A stretch of DNA of 64,000 nt from QHVT01 sp036389275 (GCA_036389275.1 DASVQE010000065.1:1-64000), one strand, 5' to 3'. Positions 27,406 through 38,889 are shown, counted from the stretch's first letter. The notes: generated by a model not told the origin, from the letters alone. Program-made: numbers and translations.

Positions 27406-29119
27406 AGCGTTTCCGCGCCATCCTCGCCGTGCTCGTCGCGCTCTTCGCGGTGCTGACACTGCTCGACCGTTTTCTCCTGGTCGAGTTGCTGGCGCGGCGC
27501 GTGGCGCTTCCGCTCCTGGTCGCGTCGGCGGCGGCGCTCGCCTGCATCGGCACCGGCGCGGCGCTGCGTCGCGGCGCACGCGTCGATCCGCTGACCGATT
27601 TCCTCCTCGGTTATCCGCTCTTCGGCACGCTCTGCTTCGTGATCGGCACGCTGCGCGTTTCCGCCTGGACGATGGTGCCGCTGCTGCTCCTCGGCATCGC
27701 CGCGCTGGTCGTGCGCATCGGTCACGCGGAAGGAAACGTGCGCGGCGCGGAGCTGCCGCCGCTGACCGCGAGCGCGTTCGCGGTGATGGTGGTTCTCGGC
27801 TGCGCGTTCGTCGCGGCGCAAGCGCCGCCGGCGTCGCTCGATGAAGTCGCGTACCACCTGGCCGTGCCGCACACATGGGCGCTGGAAGGACGGGCGATCG
27901 AGCTGCCGCTGCTGTCGCACTCCTACTTTCCGCTCGGGATCGAGTCGGCCGATCTGCCGTCGTTCGCCATCCTCGGCATCGACGGCGGCGTGGCCTCGCA
28001 CTTTCTGCATCTCTTCGCCGCCATCGCCACCTCGCTGCTCATCGCGCGGCGCACGCGCTCCGGGCTGGCCACGGCCGCCATCGTCACGACGCCGGCGCTC
28101 GCCATCACCGCCGGCTGGTCGCTCGTCGACTGGCCGCTGGCCGGCTTGTTCGTGGTGCTCTTCGTCGCCATCGAAGACGGCGACGACGACGCGGCGTCGC
28201 TCGCCACCGCGGGCGGTCTGCTGACAAAGTACACCTTCATCCCGTTCGCCATCGCCGCGTGGATCGTGGCGTGGTTGACGGCGCGGCGGCTGCCGCGCTG
28301 GCCGGCGCTCTTCGGCGCGGTCTTCTTCGTGCGCAACCTCGTGCTGACGGCGAATCCGGTCGCGCCGTTCTTCGCCCACGACGCGCCGTCGGTGCACGGC
28401 TATCGCGACGTCGCCCTCGCCGACTACATCTTTCACGGCGCGTTCGTCGACGAGTCGCTCGGCGCGTCGCTGCTGACATTGCCGACCGGCGCCACTGGCG
28501 CGCTCGCGCTGACCAGCGCCGTCCTGGCCATCGCCTTCTTCCTCCTCGGCCCGTCCTCGCGGCTGCTCGTGCCGTATCTGGTCGTGCCGGCGCTGCGCGG
28601 CGCGCACGCGTTGCAGCGGCGCCTCTTCGCCGCCGCCATCGCTCTCGCCGTCGCGGTGCAACTGTTCCTCGTGGTCTGGTTCACCGCGCGCAGCAACGCC
28701 TTCTCACTGATCGCCGGCGGCGCGGCGGAAGAGCAGTACCTCGCGAAGCAGCGTCCGTCGTACGGCGCGATCGCCTGGCTCAATCAGACCTTGCCGCCGC
28801 GCTCGCGGACGCTGGTGCTGGGGACGAACGAGACCTACTGGTTCGCGCGGCCGGTGCGCGGCGGCGGCAACTTCGATGCGCCGCGGCTGTCGCGCTACCT
28901 CGACCTCCCGACGCCGGAGGCGGTGCGCGAGCGGCTGCGCGGCGACGGCATCACGCACGTGGCGGTGATCTCCGCGCCGCCGGCGACGCGCAACGCCCGA
29001 AAACAGGAAGAGCGGCAGACGACGTTATCGCCTGCCGCTCAGCGGATGGTTGCCAGGATGCTCGATCGTTACGCGACGAACGTCACGACCCGCGGCAACG
29101 CGGCGCTGTTCACGCTGCG

Positions 29120-29123
<4 letters not shown>
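27402..29123 (+). CDS. Multi-pass membrane protein, possibly GT-C-type glycosyltransferase
   Basis: A 573-aa protein with about ten hydrophobic segments and a soluble C-terminal part (about 450-573). SLDEVAYHLAVPHTW in the first loop has the acidic residue plus His arrangement of GT-C/ArnT-like proteins that use lipid-linked sugars. The C-terminal WFARPV and TLVLGTNETYW segments also fit that superfamily. The start is TTG 27402, overlapping the kdsA stop as TTGA, so translation is coupled to Kdo synthesis. A role in sugar modification of the envelope is inferred from this context. Confidence 0.6.
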
Positions 29124-30286
<1,163 letters not shown>

Positions 30287-30380
30287 GGTGTTCGTTGCTC
30301 CTTGAAGTGGGAGGACTGCTGAGAAAAATCGCGACATCCTAGCACGAGCGGGCCTCCGCCTTGCACAGTCCGCCTCGACG

Positions 30381-32093
30381 ATGCTGAAGACCCGCAACAT
30401 CGGCGCGTACCGCGATCTGCTGCTGCTGTTCACCCGCTACGGGCGGAAGGATTTCCGCCTGACGCTCAGCGCCGACGATTTCCTCGCGCCCGAGCCCGAG
30501 GGCAGCACGGCGCCGATGGAGCCCGACGTGCGCGCGCGAGCCGAGGCGTTCGCCAAAGCGCTGCGCGACATGGGCCCGACGTACGTGAAGTTCGGGCAGT
30601 TGCTCTCGACGCGTCCCGACATCGTGCCGCAGGAGTACATCGTCGCGCTCGAGTCGCTGCAGGACAATCTCGATCCGTTCTCGTTCGCCGACGTCGAGCA
30701 GATCGTCGAGGAAGACCTCGGCGTGCGGATCTCGAAAGCGTTCGAGAGCTTCGATGCGACGCCGCTCGCCGCCGCATCCCTCGGCCAGGTGCATCGCGCC
30801 GTGCTGCGCGACGGGCGCGACGTCGTGGTGAAAGTGCAGCGGCCGAACGTGCGCGAACAGGTGCGCAAGGACCTGGAGGTCTTTTCCGACATCGCCGCCG
30901 AGGCGGAGAAGCATTCCGACATCGGCCGGAAGATGAACCTGGTCGGCGCGATCGAACAGGCCAAGCTGGCCATGTACAGCGAGCTCAATTACCTCACCGA
31001 GGCGCGCAATACCGACATCCTGCGCGAAAACCTAGTCTCGTTTCCCCAGCTCTACATCCCGGCAGTCGTGCACGACTTCACCTCGCCGCGCGTGCTGACC
31101 ACGGAGCTGGTGCGCGGCCGGAAAATCTCCAAGCTCACGCCGCTGGCGCTCATTGAAGGCAATTACGCCGAGCTGGCGGCGGTGCTGACGCGCGCGTACC
31201 TCAAGCAGATTTGCGTCGACGGCTTCTGGCACAGCGATCCCCATCCCGGAAATGTCTTCGTGCGGGAAAATCCGGACGATCCCAATGGCGCGCCGCAGGT
31301 GGTGCTGCTCGATTTCGGGATGTGCGCGCGGATCAGCCACGAATTTCAGGACGAGGTCATCAAACTCCTACTGGCCGTTTCCTCGAACCGCGGCGGCGAA
31401 GTGGCCGATGCCTGCATCCGCATGTCGGAAATGCAGGAGCGGTTCGACCCGGTGAAATTCACCCGCGACATCTCCACCATTGTGGCGGCGGTGCACGACG
31501 TCAATCCGCGCGACATCAATACCGGGCAGCTCATCTTCAATGTCATCGCCATCGCCAACAACAATGAGCTGAAGGTTCCGCCCGAGCTGACGATGCTGGC
31601 GAAGACGATGCTGCATCTCGACTCGATCACGCGGAAGCTCGATCCCGACTACGACCCGCAACAGGTCATCCGCGATTACGCGGAGCAGCTCATCAGCCAG
31701 AAACTCGCCCAGAAATTCAATCCGCGCAATTTCTATCCGGCCCTGCTCGATCTCAATCAGCTCGTGCTCGACCTGCCGCACCGCGCCCGCGAGATCATCG
31801 ACATGACCGCGGCCGGGAAGCTGACGTTCGCCATGAAGCTCTCCCAGGCGGAGGAGTTTCTGGCCGGCATGCACAAGATCGCCAACCGCATTACCGTGGG
31901 CGTGGTCATTGCGGCGCTGCTGGTGTCGTCGTCGATGATGATGCGCGTGCCGACGCGGTTCGTGATTTTCGGAATGCCGGGGCTGGCCGTATTCGGCTAT
32001 TTACTGGCCAGTGCCGCCGCGTTCTACCTGGTCGTTTCCACGTTGCTGCGCGACCGCAAGGATCAGGAACGGGCGAAATTCAAGGGCAAATAG
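30381..32093 (+). CDS. ABC1/UbiB-family protein kinase-like protein
   Basis: A 570-aa atypical kinase of the UbiB/ADCK family. Visible: the extended nucleotide-binding N-terminal motif (KFGQLLSTRPDIVPQEY), the Ala-rich loop AAASLGQVHRA that replaces the glycine-rich loop, the invariant VVVKVQRP Lys, WHSDPHPGNVF as catalytic loop and VLLDFGMC as the DFG motif. Two transmembrane helices lie at the C-terminus (about 508-555). Homologues support ubiquinone or other isoprenoid quinone biosynthesis; the substrate here is not known. Confidence 0.9.
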   Translation: MLKTRNIGAYRDLLLLFTRYGRKDFRLTLSADDFLAPEPEGSTAPMEPDVRARAEAFAKALRDMGPTYVKFGQLLSTRPDIVPQEYIVALESLQDNLDPFSFADVEQIVEEDLGVRISKAFESFDATPLAAASLGQVHRAVLRDGRDVVVKVQRPNVREQVRKDLEVFSDIAAEAEKHSDIGRKMNLVGAIEQAKLAMYSELNYLTEARNTDILRENLVSFPQLYIPAVVHDFTSPRVLTTELVRGRKISKLTPLALIEGNYAELAAVLTRAYLKQICVDGFWHSDPHPGNVFVRENPDDPNGAPQVVLLDFGMCARISHEFQDEVIKLLLAVSSNRGGEVADACIRMSEMQERFDPVKFTRDISTIVAAVHDVNPRDINTGQLIFNVIAIANNNELKVPPELTMLAKTMLHLDSITRKLDPDYDPQQVIRDYAEQLISQKLAQKFNPRNFYPALLDLNQLVLDLPHRAREIIDMTAAGKLTFAMKLSQAEEFLAGMHKIANRITVGVVIAALLVSSSMMMRVPTRFVIFGMPGLAVFGYLLASAAAFYLVVSTLLRDRKDQERAKFKGK

Positions 32094-32197
32094 CGGCTCC
32101 GGCCGCACAACCGGAACTCATTCTTTCCTTCTTTCTTTGATTCCGCATATACTGCCGGCCTCCCGTCCACAAGAGGTTCCACAGGAGGCGCTGCGCG

Positions 32198-34669
32198 ATG
32201 CAGTTGTCCGGCAGGTGTTTCGGTCACATCCGTGTCGAACAGCCGATCGGCGAAGGCGGCATGGGAACGGTCTATGCCGGTTTCGACGAGACGCTGCGGC
32301 GCCGGGTCGCGGTCAAAGTACTGCAGGCGGACTATCGCCTCGATCCGGAAGCGCGCGGCCGGCTGATCCGCGAGGCGCGCTCGCTGTCACAGCTCGACCA
32401 TCCGAACATCTGCCGCATCCATGACTACATCGAAGGCGACGACGCCGACCTGCTGGTGCTCGAGTACATCGAGGGCCGCACGCTGCGCGAGGCGGTCGAA
32501 GGCGGCCTGACGCGCGCGGAACGGCTGCGCATCGCCATCTCCATCGCCGAGGTGCTGGTGGCGGCGCATCGCAACGGCATCATCCATCGCGACCTGAAGC
32601 CGGAAAACGTCATGTTGACGGCCGGGCTGCAGGTGAAGGTGCTCGACTTCGGGCTGGCGCGCTGGCTCGAAGACCGCGGCCGCTCGCAAGGTCCGCGGCT
32701 GCGCGCGATCGAGCCGGAGACGACTGCCCGCTGGCCGGCGCCGGACGATCTGCGGGTCAGCCCGAGCGGCTCGATGAATCTGCGCACCGCCGTCGGAATC
32801 ACGATGGGCACGCCGCTCTACATGAGTCCCGAGCAGGCCCGCGGCGAACAGCTCACGACGGCCAGCGATCTCTACGCGTTCGGGCTGCTGCTGCAGACGC
32901 TCTTCACCGGCACCGATCCGTACGACACGCAGCTCACCGCGCGCGAGGTGATGCTCAAGGCGGCGCGCGGCGACTCGCGGGCGGTGACGGGCGTCGGGCG
33001 CGACGTGAAGTCGCTGCTGCGCAATCTGCGGCAGTTCGCGCCTTCCGATCGTCCGACGGCTGCCGAGGCGCTGCGGCGGCTGCGGCAGATCGCCGACAAG
33101 CCGAAGCGCATCGCGCGCATCAGCGCGGTCTCGCTGGTGGCGGTGATGGCCGTCGCCGGCACCGCCAAGTACACGATCGATCTGCGTCACGAGCGGAGCG
33201 CGGCGCTGGCGTCGGAGCGGCGCGCGGTCGAGGCGCAGCGCGAAGCGGCGCACCGGCGCGGACAGGCCGAGGAGCTGATCGGCTTCATGGTCGGCGATCT
33301 GCGCAAGAAACTCGAGCCGCTCGGCAAGCTCGACCTGCTCGACGACGTCGGCGCGCGCGCCCTCGCCTACTCCGGCTCGCTCCGTCCGGAGCTGATGTCG
33401 GCCGACGAGCTCGCGCGCAACGCGAAGGCGCTCAGCCAGCTCGGCGAGGTGCGGATCTCGCAGGGCCGCTTCGCCGAGGCCGCACCGATTTTCGCGCGCG
33501 CGCTGAAGCTCGCCTCGGCCGCGACGGCGAAAGCGCCCGCGAATCAGGAGGCGCAGCTCGCGCTGATGACCGCGCACTACGAAGCCGGACAGGCGGCGGT
33601 GCTCGACGGGAAGGCCGACGCCGCGCTGCGCGAATGGCAGTTCTATCTCGACAGCGCGCTGCGGCTCGCGGCGGCGCATCCGTCCAACGAGGAGTACCGC
33701 ATCGAGCAGGCGTACGCGCACGCGAACGTCGGCATGCTGCTGACGAGCTCCGGCCGCTACGCCGAGGCGGGAAAGCATCTCGCGGAGACGCTGCGCATCA
33801 AGCGCGAGCGGCTGGCGCGCGATCCCGACAACGTGGAGTGGCAGGCCGACCTCACCAGCACGATCAACAAGTTCGGCGTGAATCTGCAGAAGTCGGGCGA
33901 GCTCGCCGCGGCGCAGCGGCAGTTCGAGGAGCAGAAGCGGATCTCGGCGCTGCTGCTCGCCTCGCAGCCCGATCACGCGCAGTGGAAGATGCGCCTGGCG
34001 AACGCGCACGCGTATCTCGCCTCGCTGCTGGTGAGCACCGGCAATCTGGAGGCGGCGGAGCGTGAGTACGAGGCGGAGCTCGCGCTCGAAGCGGCGCTGT
34101 CGGCGACCGATCCATCGAACATCGAGTCGCTGCGCAACCGCGCGGTGACAACGGCGCGGCTGGCGGCGCTCGACGCGCGCCACGGCCGCGCGCAACGCGC
34201 CGAGGAGCGCTTCGGCGCGGCGGAGTCGATGCTGGCCGACGTGGTGCGGCGCGACACGAACCGCGTGTCGTATCGCGGCGATCTGGTGGTGACGCGCGCG
34301 CGTCACGCGCTCGCGCGGCTGCAGCGTGGCGACAGCGCCGGAGCGGCGGCGATCTGGAGCGCGATCACGCCGCTGCTCGCCGATCGCGCCGTGACGGAGT
34401 CGGCCTCACGCGAGCTCGAAGTGGTGCTGGCCGGCGCCGCCATCGCCGACGCGCATCGCGACGCCGTCCTCGCCGCCACGCTCCTCGGCCGCGCATCGTC
34501 GCTGCTCGCCGCGCCGCCGCTCGCATCGTCGTCCGACCCGGACATCCTCGCCGCCCGCGCGCGTCTGCTCGTCGCCTCGCGCGAGCGCGTGAAGGCCGAG
34601 CCGCTCATGGCGCGGCTCGCCGCGATCGGCTACCACCATCCCGACTACGAATGGGGCGTGCGCCAGTAA
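32198..34669 (+). CDS. Ser/Thr protein kinase with TPR sensor domain
   Basis: An 823-aa PknB-type kinase. Residues 8-295 are the kinase domain: glycine loop IGEGGMGTVY (17-26), Lys40, catalytic HRDLKPEN (130-137, Asp132) and DFG at 150-152, with MSPEQ after the activation loop. A transmembrane helix follows (about 307-326), then a coiled region and TPRs (about 380-780). In this layout the TPRs are extracytoplasmic. This architecture is common in Acidobacteriota. AGGAGG lies 9 bases before the ATG. Confidence 0.9.
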   Translation: MQLSGRCFGHIRVEQPIGEGGMGTVYAGFDETLRRRVAVKVLQADYRLDPEARGRLIREARSLSQLDHPNICRIHDYIEGDDADLLVLEYIEGRTLREAVEGGLTRAERLRIAISIAEVLVAAHRNGIIHRDLKPENVMLTAGLQVKVLDFGLARWLEDRGRSQGPRLRAIEPETTARWPAPDDLRVSPSGSMNLRTAVGITMGTPLYMSPEQARGEQLTTASDLYAFGLLLQTLFTGTDPYDTQLTAREVMLKAARGDSRAVTGVGRDVKSLLRNLRQFAPSDRPTAAEALRRLRQIADKPKRIARISAVSLVAVMAVAGTAKYTIDLRHERSAALASERRAVEAQREAAHRRGQAEELIGFMVGDLRKKLEPLGKLDLLDDVGARALAYSGSLRPELMSADELARNAKALSQLGEVRISQGRFAEAAPIFARALKLASAATAKAPANQEAQLALMTAHYEAGQAAVLDGKADAALREWQFYLDSALRLAAAHPSNEEYRIEQAYAHANVGMLLTSSGRYAEAGKHLAETLRIKRERLARDPDNVEWQADLTSTINKFGVNLQKSGELAAAQRQFEEQKRISALLLASQPDHAQWKMRLANAHAYLASLLVSTGNLEAAEREYEAELALEAALSATDPSNIESLRNRAVTTARLAALDARHGRAQRAEERFGAAESMLADVVRRDTNRVSYRGDLVVTRARHALARLQRGDSAGAAAIWSAITPLLADRAVTESASRELEVVLAGAAIADAHRDAVLAATLLGRASSLLAAPPLASSSDPDILAARARLLVASRERVKAEPLMARLAAIGYHHPDYEWGVRQ

Positions 34670-34690
34670 TCGCACGCAGGAGGAGAAGAG

Positions 34691-35059
34691 ATGAAGAAAT
34701 CGCAAGTGGTCAACGTCATGCTCCTGGGCGTGAGCAACAACGGGAGCAATACCACCAGCTACGCATGGATCCTCACGCCGCAGAGCTTCAGCATGGGCGG
34801 AGGATCGGGCGTGACCGAGTGCACGATCGTTTATCTGCTGGACACCAACGTCCCCGGCGCGACGTTCTCCGCCGATACGATGGCGAGCCTGCCGCCCGAT
34901 GCGGATATCCACGTCGCCGATCATGTGATCGTGGTGACCTGCTCGAACGACGGCCTCACGTCGTCGCAGCAGTACAGCTACACGCTGTACGCGAACGTGC
35001 CCGAACTGGAGGACCCGCTCGTGCACGATCCCGAGTTCACGCTCCAGCCTCCGGGCTGA
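34691..35059 (+). CDS. Hypothetical small protein downstream of the kinase
   Basis: A 122-aa protein starting 21 bp after the kinase stop, with AGGAGGAGAAG as ribosome-binding site. It has no signal peptide, is rich in Ser/Thr/Gly and predicted to be beta-rich (QSFSMGGGSGVTECTIVYLL). Two Cys residues at about 44 and 84. Co-transcription with the kinase suggests a substrate or partner, but there is no direct evidence. Its stop abuts the convergent L,D-transpeptidase stop. Confidence 0.55.
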   Translation: MKKSQVVNVMLLGVSNNGSNTTSYAWILTPQSFSMGGGSGVTECTIVYLLDTNVPGATFSADTMASLPPDADIHVADHVIVVTCSNDGLTSSQQYSYTLYANVPELEDPLVHDPEFTLQPPG

Positions 35060-35650
35060 TCACATGTCGAGGTCGTTGAGGCCTTTGCTGTCGGCGATCT
35101 GGCGCGGCTGACTCTCGAAGATGTAGACCGGCGTGCCGACGGGTGCCTCTTTCCAGAGCACCTCGAGCATGTCGTTCGGCAGGCGGATGCAGCCGTGCGA
35201 GACGCGGCGGCCGATCGACTTCGGGTCGTCGGTGCCGTGGATCATCACGCTCTCGCCGAGGTCGAGGGCGTACTTGCCCATCTTTCCGCGCTGCAGGCGT
35301 TTCGGCGAGTCCGGTGGCGGCACCGGCTCGCCTTCTTCGACGAACGCCCAGTCCGGCTTGTGCCAGACCGGATCGGTCACTTTGCGGACGACCTGGTGCA
35401 AACCGCGCGGCGTGCGGAACCACCACACCTTGCGACCTTTCTTCAGCACTTTGTCGGAGCCGGTGGCGGCGTTCGACTTCCGCACGAGCATGCCGTCGCG
35501 GAAGAGATAGGCGTGATTGGTGGAGACGTCGATGGTGATGAGCACGCCCGCGCGCGGCGCGTCGTCGGGCAAGCCTTCGAGCTCCTGTGCGTGTGCGTGA
35601 AGCGCGGCGGCGAGCACGACCGCCGCGAGCGAAGCCATCCGGAGTTTCAA
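35060..35650 (-). CDS. L,D-transpeptidase, YkuD domain
   Basis: About 196 aa. TTG 35650 is chosen because GGGAGG lies six bases before it; the next upstream TTG would overlap that site. Signal peptide to about residue 22 (AAALHAHA), then the YkuD domain with the active-site motif HGTDDP-N7-SHGCIRLPN, whose Cys is the nucleophile. These periplasmic enzymes make 3-3 peptidoglycan crosslinks or attach lipoproteins to the cell wall. No PGRP or LysM domain is fused. Confidence 0.9.
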   Translation of the reverse strand: MKLRMASLAAVVLAAALHAHAQELEGLPDDAPRAGVLITIDVSTNHAYLFRDGMLVRKSNAATGSDKVLKKGRKVWWFRTPRGLHQVVRKVTDPVWHKPDWAFVEEGEPVPPPDSPKRLQRGKMGKYALDLGESVMIHGTDDPKSIGRRVSHGCIRLPNDMLEVLWKEAPVGTPVYIFESQPRQIADSKGLNDLDM

Positions 35651-35687
35651 CCCCAACCTCCCGTTCGCGAGTTACAGCTACGAATAA

Positions 35688-37049
35688 CTACTGCGAAGGA
35701 GAGGCCAGGAACTGCTGGAAGCGCGGATCGGAGCGGAGCGCGGCGAAGGCCTCGTCGGCGGCGAGGTGGGTTTTGTCGCTGAAGCCGTTGGCAAACGCTT
35801 TGGCCAGCGCGTCGAGCGCGCGGCGGCGGTCGCCGGCCCGCGCCTGCGCCGCGGCCAGCGCGTACCAGGTGTTCGGGTTCTCGGGATGGATCTCGGTGGC
35901 CACGGCGATAGTCGCCGCCGCGAGCGCATGCTCGCCGCGCTCGGCGAGCTGCCGCGGCAGGTAGAACGAGGTCTGGCCGAAGACTGCCTCGAGCAGCCGC
36001 CGCGCAGCGGCCGCCTCGGCGCCGCCGCGCTGGGCGCGCTTCTGCAGCTCGGCCACGCGGAAGTCGGCGGCGAGATGGCGCGCCGAGCGTTCCTCGCGCG
36101 CGGCGGCGTAGATCGCGCCGGTGTTGCCGAAGACCTGCTTGGTGAAGAGGGTCTCGAACTCGTCCCACTTCGCCTCGTCGGCGAGCGCGCGCTGCACGCG
36201 CGCATCGCGCTCGAGCCGCGCGGCCGCATCGCGCGCCGCCGCGTCGCCGTACGTCTGCGCGATGGCGTGGTAGCGGCGCATCGCGTCGAGCAGACTGCCG
36301 CCGCGCTCGAGCGCCTCCGCGGCGGCGCGGTCGCGCCCGAGCTCCGCGGCGATGATCTGTTCGTCGCGCGGGCGGCGTTGCTCCTTCATGGCGATCACTT
36401 CGAGCCAGCCGATCGCTTCGCGCGCGAGCTCCGGCGTCATCCAGCGATGCACGCCGTCGAATTGCGTGAAGCGATGCGTTTTTCCTTCGCGATCGAGAGC
36501 GGCGTCGACGCGGCGCATCTCGCGATTGTTGAAGTCGGCGATGCCGGCGAAGCCGTAGTGCGCGAAGTTGAACTTGCGCGGCGGCAGCTCGTCGATCGAG
36601 CGCCCGCCGACGCCGATCACGCCGGCGAGACGGCCGGTGGTGATGCCGATCGTCCAGGCCAGCATGGCCGTGCCGGAGAAGCCGGCGGCGTAGATGCGAT
36701 TCGGGTCGGCGTTGTAGCGCTCCGCCTCCGGCAGCAGCGCGCGCAGTGCGTGCAGGTTCGGCTCGGGTGACTCGTCGCTGCGCGTGCCGTTCGCGCTGAT
36801 CACGATCCAGCCGAACGTCTCCGCGCCATCGCGAAAGAATCCCGCCGCGGCGGTGGCGCGGCCGCGCGGATCGAACACGAACAACAGCGGCGCCGGCTTC
36901 TTCTCGTCGTACGACGACGGCAGGTAGAGCGTGTAGGTCTCGGACGGATCGTTGCGCGCCGCGACCTGCTCGCGCAGTTGCGGCTCGCGCGCCTCGCCGC
37001 GCCCGGCGAGCGCCATCGACAACATCACCATCACCAGCGCGCGGCGCAC
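35688..37049 (-). CDS. Exported alpha/beta hydrolase (esterase-like) with helical-repeat tail
   Basis: 453 aa: a signal peptide (1-20), then an alpha/beta hydrolase domain to about residue 225. The nucleophile elbow is GFSGTA (about 125-130); YTLYLPSSYDEKKPAPLLFVFDPRG is the typical first strand, and the conserved HRW near residue 205 likely supplies the catalytic His. The C-terminal half is TPR-like (YHAIAQTYGDAAARDAAARL; NPNTWYALAAAQARAGDRRRAL). The family resembles PHB-depolymerase/dienelactone-hydrolase-like esterases; the substrate is unknown. Confidence 0.75.
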   Translation of the reverse strand: MRRALVMVMLSMALAGRGEAREPQLREQVAARNDPSETYTLYLPSSYDEKKPAPLLFVFDPRGRATAAAGFFRDGAETFGWIVISANGTRSDESPEPNLHALRALLPEAERYNADPNRIYAAGFSGTAMLAWTIGITTGRLAGVIGVGGRSIDELPPRKFNFAHYGFAGIADFNNREMRRVDAALDREGKTHRFTQFDGVHRWMTPELAREAIGWLEVIAMKEQRRPRDEQIIAAELGRDRAAAEALERGGSLLDAMRRYHAIAQTYGDAAARDAAARLERDARVQRALADEAKWDEFETLFTKQVFGNTGAIYAAAREERSARHLAADFRVAELQKRAQRGGAEAAAARRLLEAVFGQTSFYLPRQLAERGEHALAAATIAVATEIHPENPNTWYALAAAQARAGDRRRALDALAKAFANGFSDKTHLAADEAFAALRSDPRFQQFLASPSQ

Positions 37050-37073
37050 GCGCTCACTCTACGCGGAAAACAA

Positions 37074-37102
37074 AAAGCCCCGCGTCAGCGACGCGGGGCT
37101 TT
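37074..37102 (-). terminator. Rho-independent terminator of the subtilase gene
   Basis: A perfect 13-bp stem AAAGCCCCGCGTC/GACGCGGGGCTTT with a 3-nt loop. In the leftward transcript it is followed by a U-rich tract (TTTTTGTTTT), the strongest canonical terminator in the window. Confidence 0.92.
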
Positions 37103-37126
37103 CACTGCTTTGCTACGGAAACGTTC

Positions 37127-38674
37127 TTACTGGATGCCGAGCGACTTGGCGGCGTTGATGCGGCCGTAGCCGTACGTCGTGTCGTAGCCGGCGGCGCCGA
37201 GGTCGTCGCAGCCGTTCTTGAGCTTCGTCTCGACCTGGTCGGCGGTGAGCGCCGGGTTCTGCGACCAGATCAGCGCGGCGACGCCCGCGGTGTGCGGCGT
37301 GGCCATCGAAGTGCCGTCGTAGTAGTCCCAGTTGGAGACCTTGTTGACGACGGTGGTGCTGGTGCCGACGCGCGCCTTGAGCGTCGCGCCGGTCGTGTCG
37401 GAGACCGAGACCGTCGGGACCCAGTTGCCGGCGGCGCCGAGCGTGCCGGTGAAGTCGCCCGCGGCGTTGTTGTAGATGATGACCGCCGCGGCGCCCTGGT
37501 TCATGGCGTTGGTGGTCTTGGTGGCGAAGTCGAGCGTGCCGCGCTGAACGAGCGCAACGAAGTTCGTCGCGCCGCCGGTCGCGCACTCGCCGGGGTTGCC
37601 GATGCCGCAGTTGACCAGCGTGCCGGTGACGCCGGTCGAGTTGCCGGCGAACTCCATGCCGAACGCGGTCTGCGAGAACGTCCCGTTGGTGACCTCGGCC
37701 TCATGGCCGGTGCCCATCGGAACGGACGAGAGAACCGTCACGCCCGGGGCGGTGACGTCGATGCCGGTGCCGCGGTTCGAGAAGGTGGCCACGACGTCGT
37801 TCTTGTCGACGGCGCCGACGGCGACGTTGACCGTGTAGGCGGCCGGGTAGGAAACGCGCGTGGCGCTGTCATTGCCGGTGGCGGCGCAGACGAGCGCGCC
37901 CTTGGTGCGCATCTCTTTGTAGAAGTTCTCCTCGGTGCGCGACTTCAGACCGCCGCCGAGCGAGAGGTTGATGATCTTGCAGCCCTGCACTTCGACCAGC
38001 CAGCGGACGCCGCGCATGATGTCGGAGGTGGAGCCGCCGCTGGGGCCGAGGACGCGCGCGTGCGCGAGCTTGGCGTTGTAGGCGACGCCGAGGACGCCGG
38101 CCGTGTTGTTGACGCCGAGGATCGTGCCCGCGACGTGCGTGGCATGCGTCTCACCGTCGTTGACCCAGCCGCTGCCGCCGCAGGAGGTGCGCGGCGAAAC
38201 GCAGTCCGCCGAGGCGATCAGGTTGCCGGCCACGTCGGGGTGGCTGATGTCGAGCTGCGTGTCGGCGACGCCGACCTTGATGCCGCTGCCGGTGATGCCG
38301 GCGGCGTGCACGTTCGTGGCCTTCGTCTTGATCAGGCCGTAGAGACCGTTCGAGGCGGTCGGGACGAGCTGCGCCGAGGAGAGGTCCATGCGGTAGCGCA
38401 TCGGCACTTCTTCGACGTAGGCGACGCGCGGATTGCTGGCGATCCCGTTGAGCGCGTTGACATTGCTCACGCGGATCTCGACCGCTGCCGACTCCGGCAC
38501 TTCATCGCGAATGGCAGCGCCGTTCGCCTTGAGCATGGCCCGGTCGCTCGCATTCGGAGCGGCCTTGAAGCCAACGTAGTACGCGCCCTCGACCTTCTCC
38601 GGCCGGGCCGCGAGAAGCGGCATCGCCATCGCGAATGCGGCAACACCCGCCACTACCTTGAATGATCTGATCAT
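37127..38674 (-). CDS. Exported subtilisin-like serine protease (S8) with PA-like insert
   Basis: 515 aa. Signal peptide (1-22), inhibitor I9-like propeptide (about 28-95) and the S8 catalytic domain. The triad is visible as Asp in VGVADTQLDISHPD, His in THATHVAGT and Ser in GTSMATPHTAG. A protease-associated-like insert lies between the oxyanion region and the Ser segment (about 320-440, with VALVQRG and AAVIIYNN). A secreted protease likely used in nutrition. A symmetric AT-rich operator-like sequence lies upstream, and the terminator at 37074-37102 closes it. Confidence 0.93.
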   Translation of the reverse strand: MIRSFKVVAGVAAFAMAMPLLAARPEKVEGAYYVGFKAAPNASDRAMLKANGAAIRDEVPESAAVEIRVSNVNALNGIASNPRVAYVEEVPMRYRMDLSSAQLVPTASNGLYGLIKTKATNVHAAGITGSGIKVGVADTQLDISHPDVAGNLIASADCVSPRTSCGGSGWVNDGETHATHVAGTILGVNNTAGVLGVAYNAKLAHARVLGPSGGSTSDIMRGVRWLVEVQGCKIINLSLGGGLKSRTEENFYKEMRTKGALVCAATGNDSATRVSYPAAYTVNVAVGAVDKNDVVATFSNRGTGIDVTAPGVTVLSSVPMGTGHEAEVTNGTFSQTAFGMEFAGNSTGVTGTLVNCGIGNPGECATGGATNFVALVQRGTLDFATKTTNAMNQGAAAVIIYNNAAGDFTGTLGAAGNWVPTVSVSDTTGATLKARVGTSTTVVNKVSNWDYYDGTSMATPHTAGVAALIWSQNPALTADQVETKLKNGCDDLGAAGYDTTYGYGRINAAKSLGIQ

Positions 38675-38889
38675 TGGTCCTTTTTTCCTTTTTTCCCTTT
38701 TGCTGGAAGTGTGAATCTGGACGTCATTAAGGCAATCGCGGGACCACCATGCCTGAAAATAATATCGACGTGTTTTCAGTAAGTTACGACAGGCGCGAGC
38801 GTTAGCCGTGGGTCAGTAGCTGCGCACGAGGTCCAGACCTTGAGCCGTGATCGTGTGAGAAAATTGACCCGCATAGGTGGCGGCGGGAG
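38675..38889 (-). promoter_or_regulatory. Subtilase upstream region with symmetric operator-like sequence
   Basis: GGAAAAAAGGACC next to the ATG gives the ribosome-binding site. Further up, CTGAAAA (38753-38759) and TTTTCAG (38773-38779) form a perfect 7-bp inverted repeat with a 13-bp AT-rich centre that includes TATTAT on the minus strand, a candidate -10. A repressor could bind there. The rest up to the tRNA shows no gene. Confidence 0.45.

Noticed and set aside
30287..30380. Possible SAM-type riboswitch upstream of metK
   Set aside because: The 94-bp leader contains small hairpins but none of the conserved SAM riboswitch cores that I could recognise.
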